Part shown: positions 1 through 10,455 of the stretch, piece after piece | Layout: each line of letters opens with the position of its first letter | How positions within the stretch are numbered: position 1 is the first letter of the stretch | DNA from: Amoebophrya sp. A120 | Taxonomy: Eukaryota > Sar > Dinophyceae > Syndiniales > Amoebophryaceae | Reading direction: 5' to 3' | Length of the DNA: 64,000 nucleotides | NCBI GenBank assembly: GCA_905178155.1 | Contig: CAJINV010000003.1 | Coordinates: 10,611,890 to 10,675,889, forward strand | The notes under the pieces: generated by a model | Database searches by the model: none | The model's input: only the letters and a program-made list of their open reading frames with translations | What the model was told of the DNA's origin: nothing | Translations under genes and position numbers: made by a program

Positions 1-913
1 CTTCATTTTTGTTCCTTCTCATGAGCATCGTGATTTGCATGAGACCTCATTTTGAATCATCATCGTAGCATCGTGATTTACATCGTGATTTCAATTTAGT
101 CAATTCAGATCGGGATGCTTGTCAAGAACAAATTCTTGATCATGCTCACAGCCACCTTGTTCAGAAACGCTCAATATTCAATAATTGAATCCTTGATGAG
201 CCAGTATGACCTACAGCAGCACGTGCACAACCGAACAAATTCAGCACGCGTAAAGGAATGCGGTTCACGTTCACTACAGCAAAGCAGTCAACAAGGAAGA
301 CAAAAAAGCTGCAAATTATAAAGCTAAGTGTTAGAAGACGCGCAGAATCAGATCAATCATAGCGGCCTAGTAGTGAGGTCCCACCTCGGTGGACTGGAAA
401 AAGAAATGATCAGTTTTTCTCGGATTAAGTAGTATAAAGACGAAGCGCAAAAAAAAATGGCGGCGCATGGGCATGGCGCACCTGCACCAGGCACGCTCTG
501 TTGCAGCTCGCTGGTTGCTGGTAGTAGCGCCAGATATTCAAAAACGGAGAAGTCAACAAGAAAATGAGCAACTTCAAGATCCTTCCGAGCCATTGCCATA
601 ATATGTACATGATGATAATGCAATACGTTAATGCTGGAGATCGTGGTTGGCTCTGCAATAAAAGCAAGGTCAACACTCACAAAATTCATCTCGATCGATT
701 TCCTAAACTTTTCGTAATTGTATTTCAGTGGCAGAACAAAGACGACTAAAAACTAACAGCCAAGACCTGAGTTTGGGCTTTTGTTTTTGAAAGTTTATAG
801 ATTGCTTTGCAGCGTCAAAATTAGTGTACACAGCTTTACGATCGTATCTGCTCAGTTAATATCTGGTTGTCCTCGGTGTATTTGTTACCAAAACCAGCAA
901 CCCGTTTGCAATC
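1..913. other. Non-coding stretch upstream of the first gene
   Basis: No convincing gene. Only short open frames without recognisable protein character occur. The motif CATCGTGATTT recurs within the first 100 bases (about positions 27, 68 and 80), the only visible structure. The segment is probably intergenic and may hold the promoter or 5' leader of the gene starting at 914, since the reading frame opens at an ATG only there. Confidence 0.5.
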
Positions 914-2895
914 ATGAGGGGAATGAAGTCTGCAGGTTCGGGTGGAAGAGGACATGGACCAAAAGCGAATGCCAAAGCGGGCGAAGGCATGAAACGCCGA
1001 GGCAAGGGAGGAGGAGGAAAGAAGCCGAAGGGTCGCGCTGTGTCCAAAGCGGATCTGAAAAATCAAGCTCCTGCCACACGTCATGGGCGCCGTGGACAGC
1101 ATCAATATGGAGGGCAAACGAGTGATCTTCCCGGCTGCTAGAAAAAGGCAGCCGGTCGCGCGGATTCGCCTATAGTGAAGTAGATATCTTTTTGTGATCT
1201 AAGACACCGACCAAAAATCACTCTAGTCCGCATGATGCAATCAGTGATTTTCTATTTTGGTGTTTTTTTTGCATGCAAATCCGCCCTGCCCTTAGCTTTC
1301 CAACATACATGACAAGTAGCAAATCCGTACTACAAGCTCCGATTTTTCTTAGGGGTGGCAGCAGTGCCTAAGATCACTCAGTTGCCCTCTATAACCAATC
1401 TCGTAGCACGAAAGGAGTAAAGACCGTTCCCAAACTGTCCGGGAAGAAAGCAGCTCGGATCAACCAGGCGCCGACGAAAAAAGAAATGAAAAGCGAAATA
1501 ATCTTCGACGAGCGGACGCTCGAACTACCCGACGCCGACAAGTTGCGTCTCAACAACCCTCATGCATTGACAAGGGGCAAAAGAGCAACAAAAAAGGCAG
1601 TAAAACAGCAGGAGCATGGTCCCGAGCACGACACAATGAACGCTGGAGACAAAAAGAGGAAGAAGAAAGCTGAAAATGGCGACGGCGCAGAGCTAGAGAG
1701 TGAAGTTTTGCACTTCGACGCCTCTGCACTAATGTACCAGGAACAGGAAAAAGGCGCTTCTAGAGACGCACATGAAAAGTGTAACAGCACGAACAGCGCT
1801 GCACTGATCAACTTTCAAATCGACGACCAGAAGCAGGTATCTTTGCCGAGTTCGTTTTTTCTGCCGCCAGAAGCATTTGCCTTATTGCACGGAGGGCCAG
1901 CCTCAGCAAGAAGACATGATGGTCGGGAAGTTCTTGTCGTCCCTCCTGCCGCAGACAAAAAGAGCAATAACTTTGACCCGGTGGTGGGTGTTGTATCTTC
2001 AAAAAGGAGCAGAAGAAGCGGCGACGGCGAAGTCAGCGAAAATCAAGTCCGAACTGACGCCATTGGGGGCACGAGTGATCCTCGCCTTTGGTCTGCGCCA
2101 GAAAAAAATGAAGATCATGAGCACGCGACGACCGCCGAGGGCTGGGCCCAAAGCGCAGGTGGTGCGAGGCGCAAAGCTGAGACAGGTACCGGAGAGAGTG
2201 ACCCAACTTCGGCGGCGTGTTCTTTCGCTAAAAATGATTCGAAAGACGCGGACAATGACGAGAAAGTCAGGACTAAAAGTGGCCGCCTTCAGCAGCATGC
2301 AGCAAAAAAACCAAAGCTTGCCGGGCGCGAACTTCGAGAGGCGATTAAGCGCCGGCGCGCTGAACAGGCAAGCGCATTGTTGCCGGAGAATCGGTCCGCT
2401 ACCATTGCACTTGATGGTGCAGTAAAACATGAACATGATGAGGGGACGAAGCCCTCCTCCTCTTCCCGTTCCGCGACCGCTTGCACGGGCCACGAAGTCA
2501 GTGATGGACAGAGCAAGAAGAAAGAAGAAACAGGTAGAGCAAAGCACCGGAGGCAATCAGAAAATTTGCCACGGATGAGGCAGCGACGCGATGGCTCCAA
2601 GAAGGTCGGTGTGCTCGGCGGGAGCCACGATCATAGTGCAGCAAAGCCGAAATTTGGGGAACAGGCCGAGCAGCCGCCGCGAATGGATGCGAAACTTGCT
2701 AAAGCAATGAACCGGATGAAGTCTCGAGCAGCAGCAAACAAAGCCGAGGCTCCTCAAGCCCAAGAAATAAAACGAATTGAACATGGCGAAACTGCAGGGG
2801 AGCAGACGGCGGGGGGACCTTTTACGCACGACGCTTCGCGACCGCAGATGAAAGCACGCCGCAAAGAAAAGCAGCTTCTCGCATCGCTGTGCTAG
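914..2895 (+). CDS. Basic low-complexity protein, probably nuclear (2 exons)
   Basis: I do not recognise a family. The model has exon 1 at 914-1121 and exon 2 at 1382-2895, joined across a canonical GT-AG intron (GTGATC...ACTCAG). The phases match and the total of 1,722 nt is exactly 574 codons including stop. The N-terminus is strongly basic and glycine-rich (motifs MRGMKSAGSGGRG, GKGGGGKKPKG). The rest is lysine/arginine/glutamate-rich with several clusters resembling nuclear localisation signals (KKRKKK near residue 135, SSKRSRRS, REAIKRRRAEQ) and a basic tail ending MKARRKEKQLLASLC. No enzyme motif is visible. Composition suggests a nuclear or nucleolar protein such as a ribosome-biogenesis or chromatin factor, which is inference only. 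The exact 3' splice site could instead lie a few bases away; exon 2 is the firmer part. Confidence 0.55.
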
Positions 2896-3915
2896 TAGAT
2901 GCGGCGTATTTCGATGTGAACAAGATGGTTGCGACTCTAGCTATTGCGTTTGAGTTTGCGCTTAGTTGTGATCCTGATCGCCTACAGCTTTTACTTACAC
3001 AGGCAACGCTCCGCCATGTTGTGCAGCGTATTTTTTACGTGCTCGCTTCACAACTTCTAGAGCGAGTAACGAAGCAGACTTCTTGTCGTGCATTTCAGAG
3101 TAGCGCAGCGCATTCGTCGCATGCGTTGTTGGTTTCCTTGATAGAGCTCTCTGATTATTCGTTGTTCAACATAAACAAGGATGATTTTTCTACTTGGAAC
3201 ATAATTTTACATGAAGGCAAAAGACTTCTGTCCCGGTCCCTTTCTTTTCCCTGAATGGGTGGAAATTACAGGCGAAGGCGTCGAGGTCGACCTTCGTCGT
3301 GGAGCTATCTGCTACAGTGTGCGTTACGTTTTGCACATTCCAAATGATCAAAGAAGAAGAGCACGCGCCTTACCCTCACCCTAGTTACTTGTGTTTTTTT
3401 TTTCTCGGAATCTGCAGCTACTTCGTGTGGAGATTTTCCTTCATCTGCTTCCTGCTGGGAAATCGATTGCACGTTGCAACAAGTCTCGAACCCGAAGCAA
3501 ATAGAAATTGGTATACATCACATTGCTTCAACATCTGCTAGCTTGGGCTTCGAGACTAGTAGGGCTAGAAGACAAAGCAGAAGCCGAAGCAAAGATAATG
3601 CAATCGATGCGCAGCAGCTGCAGCTCCAGCTGCAGCATCTGGTGAAATGTAGTCAATTATAGAACCAACGGTGAGCAATTTTTCTATCATGATACAGCCC
3701 TCACAGTAACACCTTTTTCACCCTGCTACTCGAAAAAAAAACCATTCGAATGTTTCTATTTGCATAGTAGACGTATTGGTGTTACTATCCGCGTTGGCTT
3801 CAACTACTTTATTCATCACCTTTGTTATTTGAATTTGAGAATTTTCTACGTTCTTCTCGCGAGGTAATCTAAATAGGTTTAGCTTTCGTCTGTAATAAAG
3901 CAGAAGCCGTTGAAG
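2896..3915. other. Intergenic stretch, no supported gene
   Basis: Open frames at 2889-3254 and 3299-3541 are present, but they lack the GC-rich, Lys/Glu/Ala-rich character of the real exons here and start inside or next to the previous stop codon. I treat the interval as the 3' end of the first gene plus the spacer before the TIM-like gene. A purine-rich CAGCAGCTGCAGCTC-type repeat lies near 3612-3640. Confidence 0.45.
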
Positions 3916-5253
3916 ATGATGCTGATGCCTGGTGAGCAGCAGCGCGGAGTGCTGCCGCAAGGACGCTTCCAAAGCCCAAGTGCCGTTTCAAGTAACAAGC
4001 TATCTGCGGTTGGTTCGGCCGTGATGGCCGAGGTCAAGATGGCACAGATGCAATTTCAGAAGGTATTCGGAGGAAGAACGACCTAGTACCCACCCCGACC
4101 CCATATTTCTTGTTGCGTAAAAATTTGTCCTCTGTCCAGATAAACTACAATGCAGTGGATCTAAAAATGCCTGCACATACACACGCGACCAGCTAATCAT
4201 TGCAACCATGATGCTGACCCGAAGAAACTTGTACAATATCACGCACAGCTGCAGCTCCCAGAGCTCCTGGTAGACGATTTGTGTAATTTTTGTACGCAGG
4301 AGATTTTCGTTTCCACCTGCATCTTGGCTTATACCTGCGGAAGGGTTCCTGGTCGTGGAGGCGGGCGTGGTTTTCCTTTTCTCTGGGATAGAATGTCCAA
4401 GATCTCTGCTGGGAACGCTGCATGTCGAGCTCAGTATCTTCACACGATTGTAGCGCTCCGTCGACTCCAGAAGCAGAAACACGAGGGACATCGCTGCTTC
4501 TTGGCGGGTATGGAGCAGGATTGCAAAACGTATTATCGCACTGGCTTGGATGGGATATTTGTCTTTTTCGTGATGATGACCAGCCGAAAAATATATAAAA
4601 TAATTAGATGTCCTGTGAAACAAGAACAAGAAGTATACCGCGCAACACAAAAGCACTTCAATTGTACGACGATGCAGAAGTGCGCCGAGTCAAGTGCGAT
4701 GCCATTTTTGCACAGGATATTACGCTCAGTATGGCGGAGACGAGCTGCGTGAATAACTGCGTGTCCAAATTTTACCAAGTTGCACATGCAATCGCTTACG
4801 AGTCCGCCGAACAGGCCAAGAAACTGAACGAGTGGGGTCCTTTAGCCAGGTGGACGCTGACGTTGCTCACTATTCCATGACAACTAACCATTCCCATCCA
4901 ATTTGTCATACAAAACATGGAGCTGGCGAGGGGTCGCGTCGCGTCGCGTCGGCTTTTCGTTTTGGCTTGCAGAAAGTGAATGGGTGTGGGGTGGGATGGT
5001 TAATTTTCAGAGAATGCTATCCGTCGGTGGCTGTGCAGGGTTAGCCTACTACTTGTTTATCGTACCTGAAGACGATGCTTCAGTGGAAGCAGCGAACCCG
5101 CAAGGAGCCCGTGCATTTGCAGCGGGCGGGCGGACCAATCTTCTCGGAGGGGGTGCGTCCCAGTCCCTTACCGGCCGTTATGGGTGGAGGAGTGGAGCGG
5201 GTACGGGCACAACAGCAGCCGGCGGATGGAAGTCGCAATTCAATAATTTGTGA
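3916..5253 (+). CDS. Small single-pass membrane protein with a small-TIM-like CX3C motif
   Basis: The clearest coding parts are about 4640-4867 and 5019-5253; a possible first exon begins at ATG 3916 (MMLMPGEQQRG). The middle part contains CVNNCVSKFYQVAHAI, which fits the second CX3C half of mitochondrial small TIM chaperones, with one further Cys 17 residues upstream (RVKC); the first CX3C pair is not complete in the exons I can join. After joining 4867 to 5019 the frame reads WTLTLLSVGGCAGLAYYLFI, a hydrophobic segment of about 21 residues, followed by PEDD and a Gly/Ala-rich tail ending SQFNNL. Classical small TIMs are soluble and about 90 residues, so a membrane anchor would be unusual. 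The first intron (about 4048-4640) is not resolved. The identification as TIM-like is tentative; the existence of the gene is more secure. Confidence 0.45.
4868..5014 (+). mobile_element. Introner-like element (family A, copy 1)
   Basis: A 147-bp insert splits the hydrophobic segment of the TIM-like protein. Direct copies of TGCT lie at 4864-4867 and 5015-5018, and removing the insert plus one copy restores the frame (…LTL-L-SVGG…). The ends are imperfect inverted repeats: left TTCCATGACAACTAACCATT, right (reverse complement) TTCTCTGAAAATTAACCATC. The left end also carries CCAATTTGTCA, shared with the copy in the PA200 gene at 15182. A conventional GT-AG join at these points would break the frame. 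Confidence 0.6.
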
Positions 5254-7098
5254 CAAGCTAATGTCAATCTCCCTACTCATGTTTCATCTTAAAAGCGTAA
5301 GGTAAAGCTGCTAGGATTATGCTCTACCTAAAGGGGTTGGTAGTACTATTGGTTGCGTAAAGATGCACCGTGTGCGTAATCATCATAGTTTTGTCTTCCT
5401 CGTTTTGCGCGCGACACGATGATCAGCCTCAGATATCATAATCCACGTCTACCGACACCCACTCCCACGCGGTCGTGGCCTATATACGACAAACGACAGT
5501 CGATCTTTCAGTTCTTTTGTCTGTGCAACCTCATCTTCATCATCGAGAACAAACCATGACGTCAATGATCCCTGCATGCCGGCATTGGGATGAGGTGTGA
5601 GGCAAGCATACCGCGGTGTTTTTGATGTTGTATGCTGAGCGTCGCTCCTCCTTTGAGAGCTCTTCTTCGATTCTTCGTCGACAGAGGATATGCAGAAAAG
5701 CTGCAATGTTTTTTTTTATATTTGCATTTATATAACTATATACATCTTGGAAGTGGGTGAGGTTTTCCGTTTTCGTTTTGGTCTGTACGAGAACAAGCGG
5801 GAAGTGGGTGAAGTTTTCCGTTTTCGTTTTGGTCTGTACGAGAACAAGCGGGAAGTGGGTGAAGTTTTCCGTTTTCGTTTTGGTCTGTACGAGAACAAGC
5901 GCCTCCATCTGATTTCCCATCGGCTGTCGCATCTAGCTTCACGGATGGGGATGTCTGCAGGCCAAAACTTTTCCGTTGAAATATTTTTTCGTTTCCAGCC
6001 TCACGGTCACGACATAAACTTCATTGTCGCGGCGGCGTTTAGTGCAATTCCATGCACTGGTAATATCATGGCTTGGGGAAGATCTCGTACTTGATATAGA
6101 AATGCCAGAAACCGATGAAAGGGAAACAATAACAAAGTGCGAACGTTAACGACTTATTCAGGGATTGCAGTAACTTATGCGAGATTCGTGCATGTGATGC
6201 AATGCAGAAGCTGTCGTCTTTATCGTGCATGTCATGCAGTTATACAAAAAAGAAATATGGCGCCCTTTGTCATGTGTTACTGCATGCCAAACCCAAGTTC
6301 TGTTAGCGTTACTTAGCACTTTTTTGTCCGATCATGAATGATCATCCTGTAGTCTGGATAGAGACTTCCTGCGCAAGCGGATCATTAGTCCTCCAATCGG
6401 TATTGTCATGAGCATGTTCTTGCGCGATCATTATATGTCAAAGATTAAGATCTCGATGTCGTTGTCGATCTCGAAGAACCGTATGAGAATCAAGACCGAG
6501 AATCTCTATATATTTATTTCCTCCTGCGTTCATTCACAAGAAGAAGGGCTCGATGTCTCCATGCAACATGATGGGATCTGCAAAGTGTGTGACAATCAAA
6601 AACAGATCGTGACATCCCTTGCAGTGCGTGTTGAGCATGACAATTATCCTTAAAAACAGATGGATCATGGCAATCGTCCTTCAGAAAAAAATATCCCTCA
6701 AGATCATGACAATCCTTGTTGTGTGTGCGCGTACTCAACGCAAGTACAGAAGTCCTATGAATGTTCTGCTCAATAGATATTTCACGCAGGACCTTCGTTC
6801 AACATCGGACCCGAAATACCTAGAAATGAGGTCGCACCTTCTTGCCAATCCCAGCCAAGTTTTTCCTACTACGAATTTGTTTCCCCTTTATCGGAACGAC
6901 ACGAGCGGCGCTTTTTTTCTTTTTTTATTCCTGGTAGACACACTATAACTTGAGGCTCCGCATGTTGTTAATTTTTAGGTGCGCCAAATTCGTTGTGTTT
7001 AAAACTTGTTTGGTGTTGCGTAAGCGTAATAGATGACTCGTCAGAGTAGAAAAATTATTTTGTAGGTCGAGTGCGTGGAGGTGGAAACGTAAAGCAAT
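5254..7098. other. Intergenic stretch with a tandem repeat
   Basis: No supported gene. The interval holds the 51-bp tandem repeat described separately, and around 6560-6720 several loose copies of a GATCATGACAATCCTT-like word. Open frames here are explained by the repeat or are short. AT content is higher than in the flanking exons. Confidence 0.5.
5749..5901 (+). repeat. 51-bp tandem repeat, three copies
   Basis: Three nearly identical 51-bp units follow each other without gaps; each begins GGAAGTGGGTGA and contains TTCCGTTTTCGTTTTGG. The first differs by a single base. Because 51 is a multiple of three, the repeat stays open on both strands, and on the + strand each unit would read REVGEVFRFRFGLYENK. 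The surrounding open frame (5690-6094) has no other protein character, so I treat this as a non-coding minisatellite. Confidence 0.85.
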
Positions 7099-9212
7099 AT
7101 GGTGGACTATTCCAAGTGGAGCCGAATGGAGATCTCCGACTCCGAATCGGAACACGACGATAGCGACTGTGATTTTGACCCACAAGACGAGCATCAGACC
7201 TCCATGCTTCATCAGTTGCAAAACGAGCACGCGAGGACAAACAAACGCTCCGGCGAGGATTCTGCACTTCGGCCCAAGGTGACTCGATTCGATGCAGAAC
7301 AACGAGTGACATTCGGTGAGGGCCAACCAGTTCGGGTCGAGCCGGGAGGTAGGTACGTGCCTCCTGCTGATTTTTCTACTTCTTCGCCTTCGTCTGGCGC
7401 AAAAATGCCTCACCGCACCACTACCGCGTGCAGGACGAACAGCACAGAGGCTAGCGCAGCTACAGCGTTATCTTGTGGAACAACATCAACATCGGACAAG
7501 TATGAGGCACGCAGTAACGTTGTGAGCGACGAGCAGAAGGCAGTTCTGGCCCTGGCTTCTTCTGGCAGCGGAGCAGCTGCCACGTCGACGGCGCAGCACC
7601 CCGCACGAACCGCGTACGATTGGAATCAGGCACTTGCATCTGACTGGACGCGGAACGGGGGCTACTGTGCGGACTCGAATCCTCCGTATTACTGGAGTCA
7701 AAACCAGCGGGAGGTGTTTATGACTTTCTCAAACGTTGTGGCATGGACATCCCTTAAATGGTTTGCGGCTGATTTTTTGTTCTTGCATTCTTGAGCGGGT
7801 CCTCTTCGAAACAAGCCTGATATCGCAAACAAGCATGACCATCATTATCATGTCGATCTCGATGTTGAACCCATGGATTCTTGTGTGTGGCAAATCAACG
7901 AAATCAAGAAAAATCCATGCAGGGGGTGTCAATGGAACCACGTTTGGAAATGCTATACCGTTTGTCCGGTTCCAATGTAGTTCCAGTTGTGTTGTACACG
8001 AAAAGTTGCGTCCGCAGTTTGAGAAATTTGGGCCGCGACAGGTGCAGATACGGCCGCTAATGCTCGAGCCCTTCCAATGGACGTACGAAGTTGACGCCGC
8101 GGCGACCACGGAAGAAGAAGACATAGACTGGGAGTTCGAAAACGGCACTGGAAGACCGAATCAAGGAATGCTCAATGTCCGTTACTTGAAACTGACGGTA
8201 GTATTTTTGTTTGTTTCTCCGTGTTTTTCAAGAGGATGTAGTTTACATTATTTTTTCATCGAGCAGTCGTATCGCTGCAGTGCATAGGATGGTGACGCAC
8301 CATCATCCCCGACGGCTAATTTGTGTGTGACACGCCTTCGTCTGCACCAGTTGTCGGAGCACTGGCGACACGATGATGATGAAGGTGTGTTGTCTGTACC
8401 AGCATGGAAAAATTTACTTGAGAGAGGTGCTATATGGTCTATATTGATTCTTCGAATCGCGGCGGGGCGAGGTTGTATCTCTGGCTCTGAAGAGAAGGTC
8501 GCTGAATCTCAAGCGAGCCGTCGCGTCAAATGAGTCCATTATTGGTTTGCTACCGGGTGACGGCTCGGGTCTCTGTCTCCGAATACTTATCCACAGCACA
8601 TCATCAAAAGATGCTACACAACACCTCCTAGTAGTTGCTACTAGCGTTGTAAGCACCACAATAAAAGAAGACGATGAGAGTGACGTGGAGGTGCAGAAGT
8701 AGTGGGGCAGTACTTACCCTTACCGAGCTGCGTGGTCATGATCTACGCGGCAAGGTGTTCAGAATTTGATCTAGAAGTAAATCAAGATAACAGAGCTACG
8801 TGATAAATAGGTAGCAGCGTACTTATAGTGAGCTGCTGTCACATGAAGGACAAGGTGGTGGATGTGCAACTCTCACTCAATATTCTGGACTACACAGGTT
8901 GTGAAAAAGTCGATGATTACGGGAACCGTCCTCTGGTGGCGCGCGGCCTTTAAAGGACACCCGGAGATGCAGCCAGAGCAGATTCAGGATAGGTCAAAAA
9001 GAAACATCGAACGACAGAAGGAGTTTTACAACCGGATGCTGGAAGCGACCGAGCTTTTCAAGCAGAAAGTTCGCAAAGACAATGGCGCCGCGATACTGCC
9101 CGTGGAAGAAAAGGGGCTGCTAGGGGTTGCACAGCAGTCGGTTGATGGCGAAGCCGTGATGTGCCCACCCGCGACTGTCTCCGCACCGACCGAGGGCGCA
9201 GGACCGCACTAG
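7099..9212 (+). CDS. CS-domain (p23/Cdc37-like) co-chaperone candidate, 3 exons
   Basis: The protein starts MVDYSKWSRMEISDSESE, strongly reminiscent of the Cdc37 N-terminus (Hsp90 co-chaperone), and after a Ser/Thr/Ala-rich linker enters PYYWSQNQREVFMTF near residue 195, the typical first strand of a CS (p23/NudC/Sgt1) domain. Exon 2 (about 7970-8197) supplies the remaining CS strands and ends LNVRYLKLT. It is joined in phase 0 by a canonical GT-AG intron (8198-8897) to exon 3 (8898-9212), which begins VVKKSMITGTVLWWRAAFKG and continues with a charged helix ending in an FKQKV motif. The first intron (about 7735-7970) is not resolved exactly; the words SNVV and SNVVP repeat at its two ends. 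Such proteins bind Hsp90 or clients in cytosol or nucleus. A role in protein folding is inferred from the domain. Confidence 0.7.
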
Positions 9213-9220
9213 ATAATTTG

Positions 9221-9678
9221 ATGAAACCTCTTTCCGATGACGCGCTTTCCTACAACGACCCCGAGCACTTGACCAGAAACCCACTTCTCAGCCGCTCTGA
9301 TGCTCTGCCGAAGCTGCGACCGTGCGCGCGCCTGCTTGTCACTCTTCAGCGCGGCAAAGGGGAAGCCTCCGACTTCTCAAGAAGAGAACACGTAGCGGCA
9401 ACACCTCTGCTCTATGTAGTGACCCTGCAAGACCAAGAACAAAGCGACCGCATTGCTTTTTATCTACCTCAGGCCCCCCCCCGAGACGGGAAGTGGAACT
9501 CGCACTCATCGTGAACTACGCGCAGCCGGCACGTCGTTCGATGAGCATGAATGGGGCTCTAACCCAAGATCGACTTTGTCATCTAAATCAGTTTCCCTGT
9601 CGCGCTGCCGGTTCTAGGAAGATCACGGCGTCTGCTCGGCAGGACGTCGTGCAGGCCCTGTCCATTCGGAATGACTGA
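9221..9678 (+). pseudogene. Coding-like open frame interrupted at a nine-C run
   Basis: From ATG 9221 a GC-rich frame reads MKPLSDDALSYNDPEHLTRN and continues to about 9514. At 9474-9482 there is a run of nine C. After it, coding-like sequence continues in another frame (REVELALIVNYAQPARRSM) to a stop at 9678. This looks like one reading frame broken by a homopolymer indel, which could be a sequencing error, a decayed gene, or the unspliced continuation of the CS-domain gene whose stop lies just upstream at 9212. I recognise no domain. Confidence 0.3.
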
Positions 9679-10455
9679 TAGAAGCACTCAAATTCGTCTC
9701 TTCAACAGCTCCACAAAGATTTTCGCATGAATAGAAATTGTTCGTTGTCATGTCATTGAGTTCTGAAGATCATCATGATTACCATCTCATCATCTGAGTG
9801 CAGTCCCGTGTTCAGCTGCTACTGCTCTGAGCTGCTCGAGAAGATGCAAAGTCGGTACATTGTGGATACTAGTCGTAAGAGAAGATGAAGATACAAGAAG
9901 AACCAAACTGTGGTACCCAGCAAACCGGCTTCTATGTTCGTGGAAGGCTTCAGTATTGGAATGATCGTCGATGGATCTGTGTTGCAGAACTGGAAAGAAA
10001 AAAGTGTGGAAGTGTCCGACTTCAACATGAACAGTAGATTTACCACAAACATCAATGTTGTACTTGTATTGTCTTTGTCGAAGATTCATTTCTCACCCAT
10101 GTCCTCGTTGGTGTAGGTGTTGTCCCACACAATCTATCATGGCTCAATTCCATCGGTTTTATTTGTTCTGAATTTGCTCACTTTAATAAAGATAAAGGTT
10201 TCATTTTCCTCAGATTCTCGTGGCATTTCATGCTAGTACCAAATCAACATGTACATGATGCAGTTGCAACTCTTTTACTAGCGATAGTGTTTGTGTTAGT
10301 GTAATATTACCAGTATCGTAGACCTGGAGAACAGGTGTTGGTAGTTATGGTTCTTATTGGGTGAAGATGTCTGGCTTGATAAATAGTGGGTCAGAAGTCC
10401 TCATGACAACGCCTAGACCTGAATAAGCATTCAAGAAAGTATAAGAAGAACAGAA
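9679..10455. other. Intergenic stretch before the PA200 gene
   Basis: AT-rich sequence without supported genes. Reverse-strand open frames at 9790-10089 have no protein character. The PA200 start codon at 10456 has an A at position -3 (AGAAATGG). Confidence 0.5.

Noticed and set aside
2889-3254. 121-residue open frame overlapping the end of the first gene
   Set aside because: It starts within four bases of the previous stop, has unremarkable composition and no continuation; more likely 3' untranslated or intergenic.
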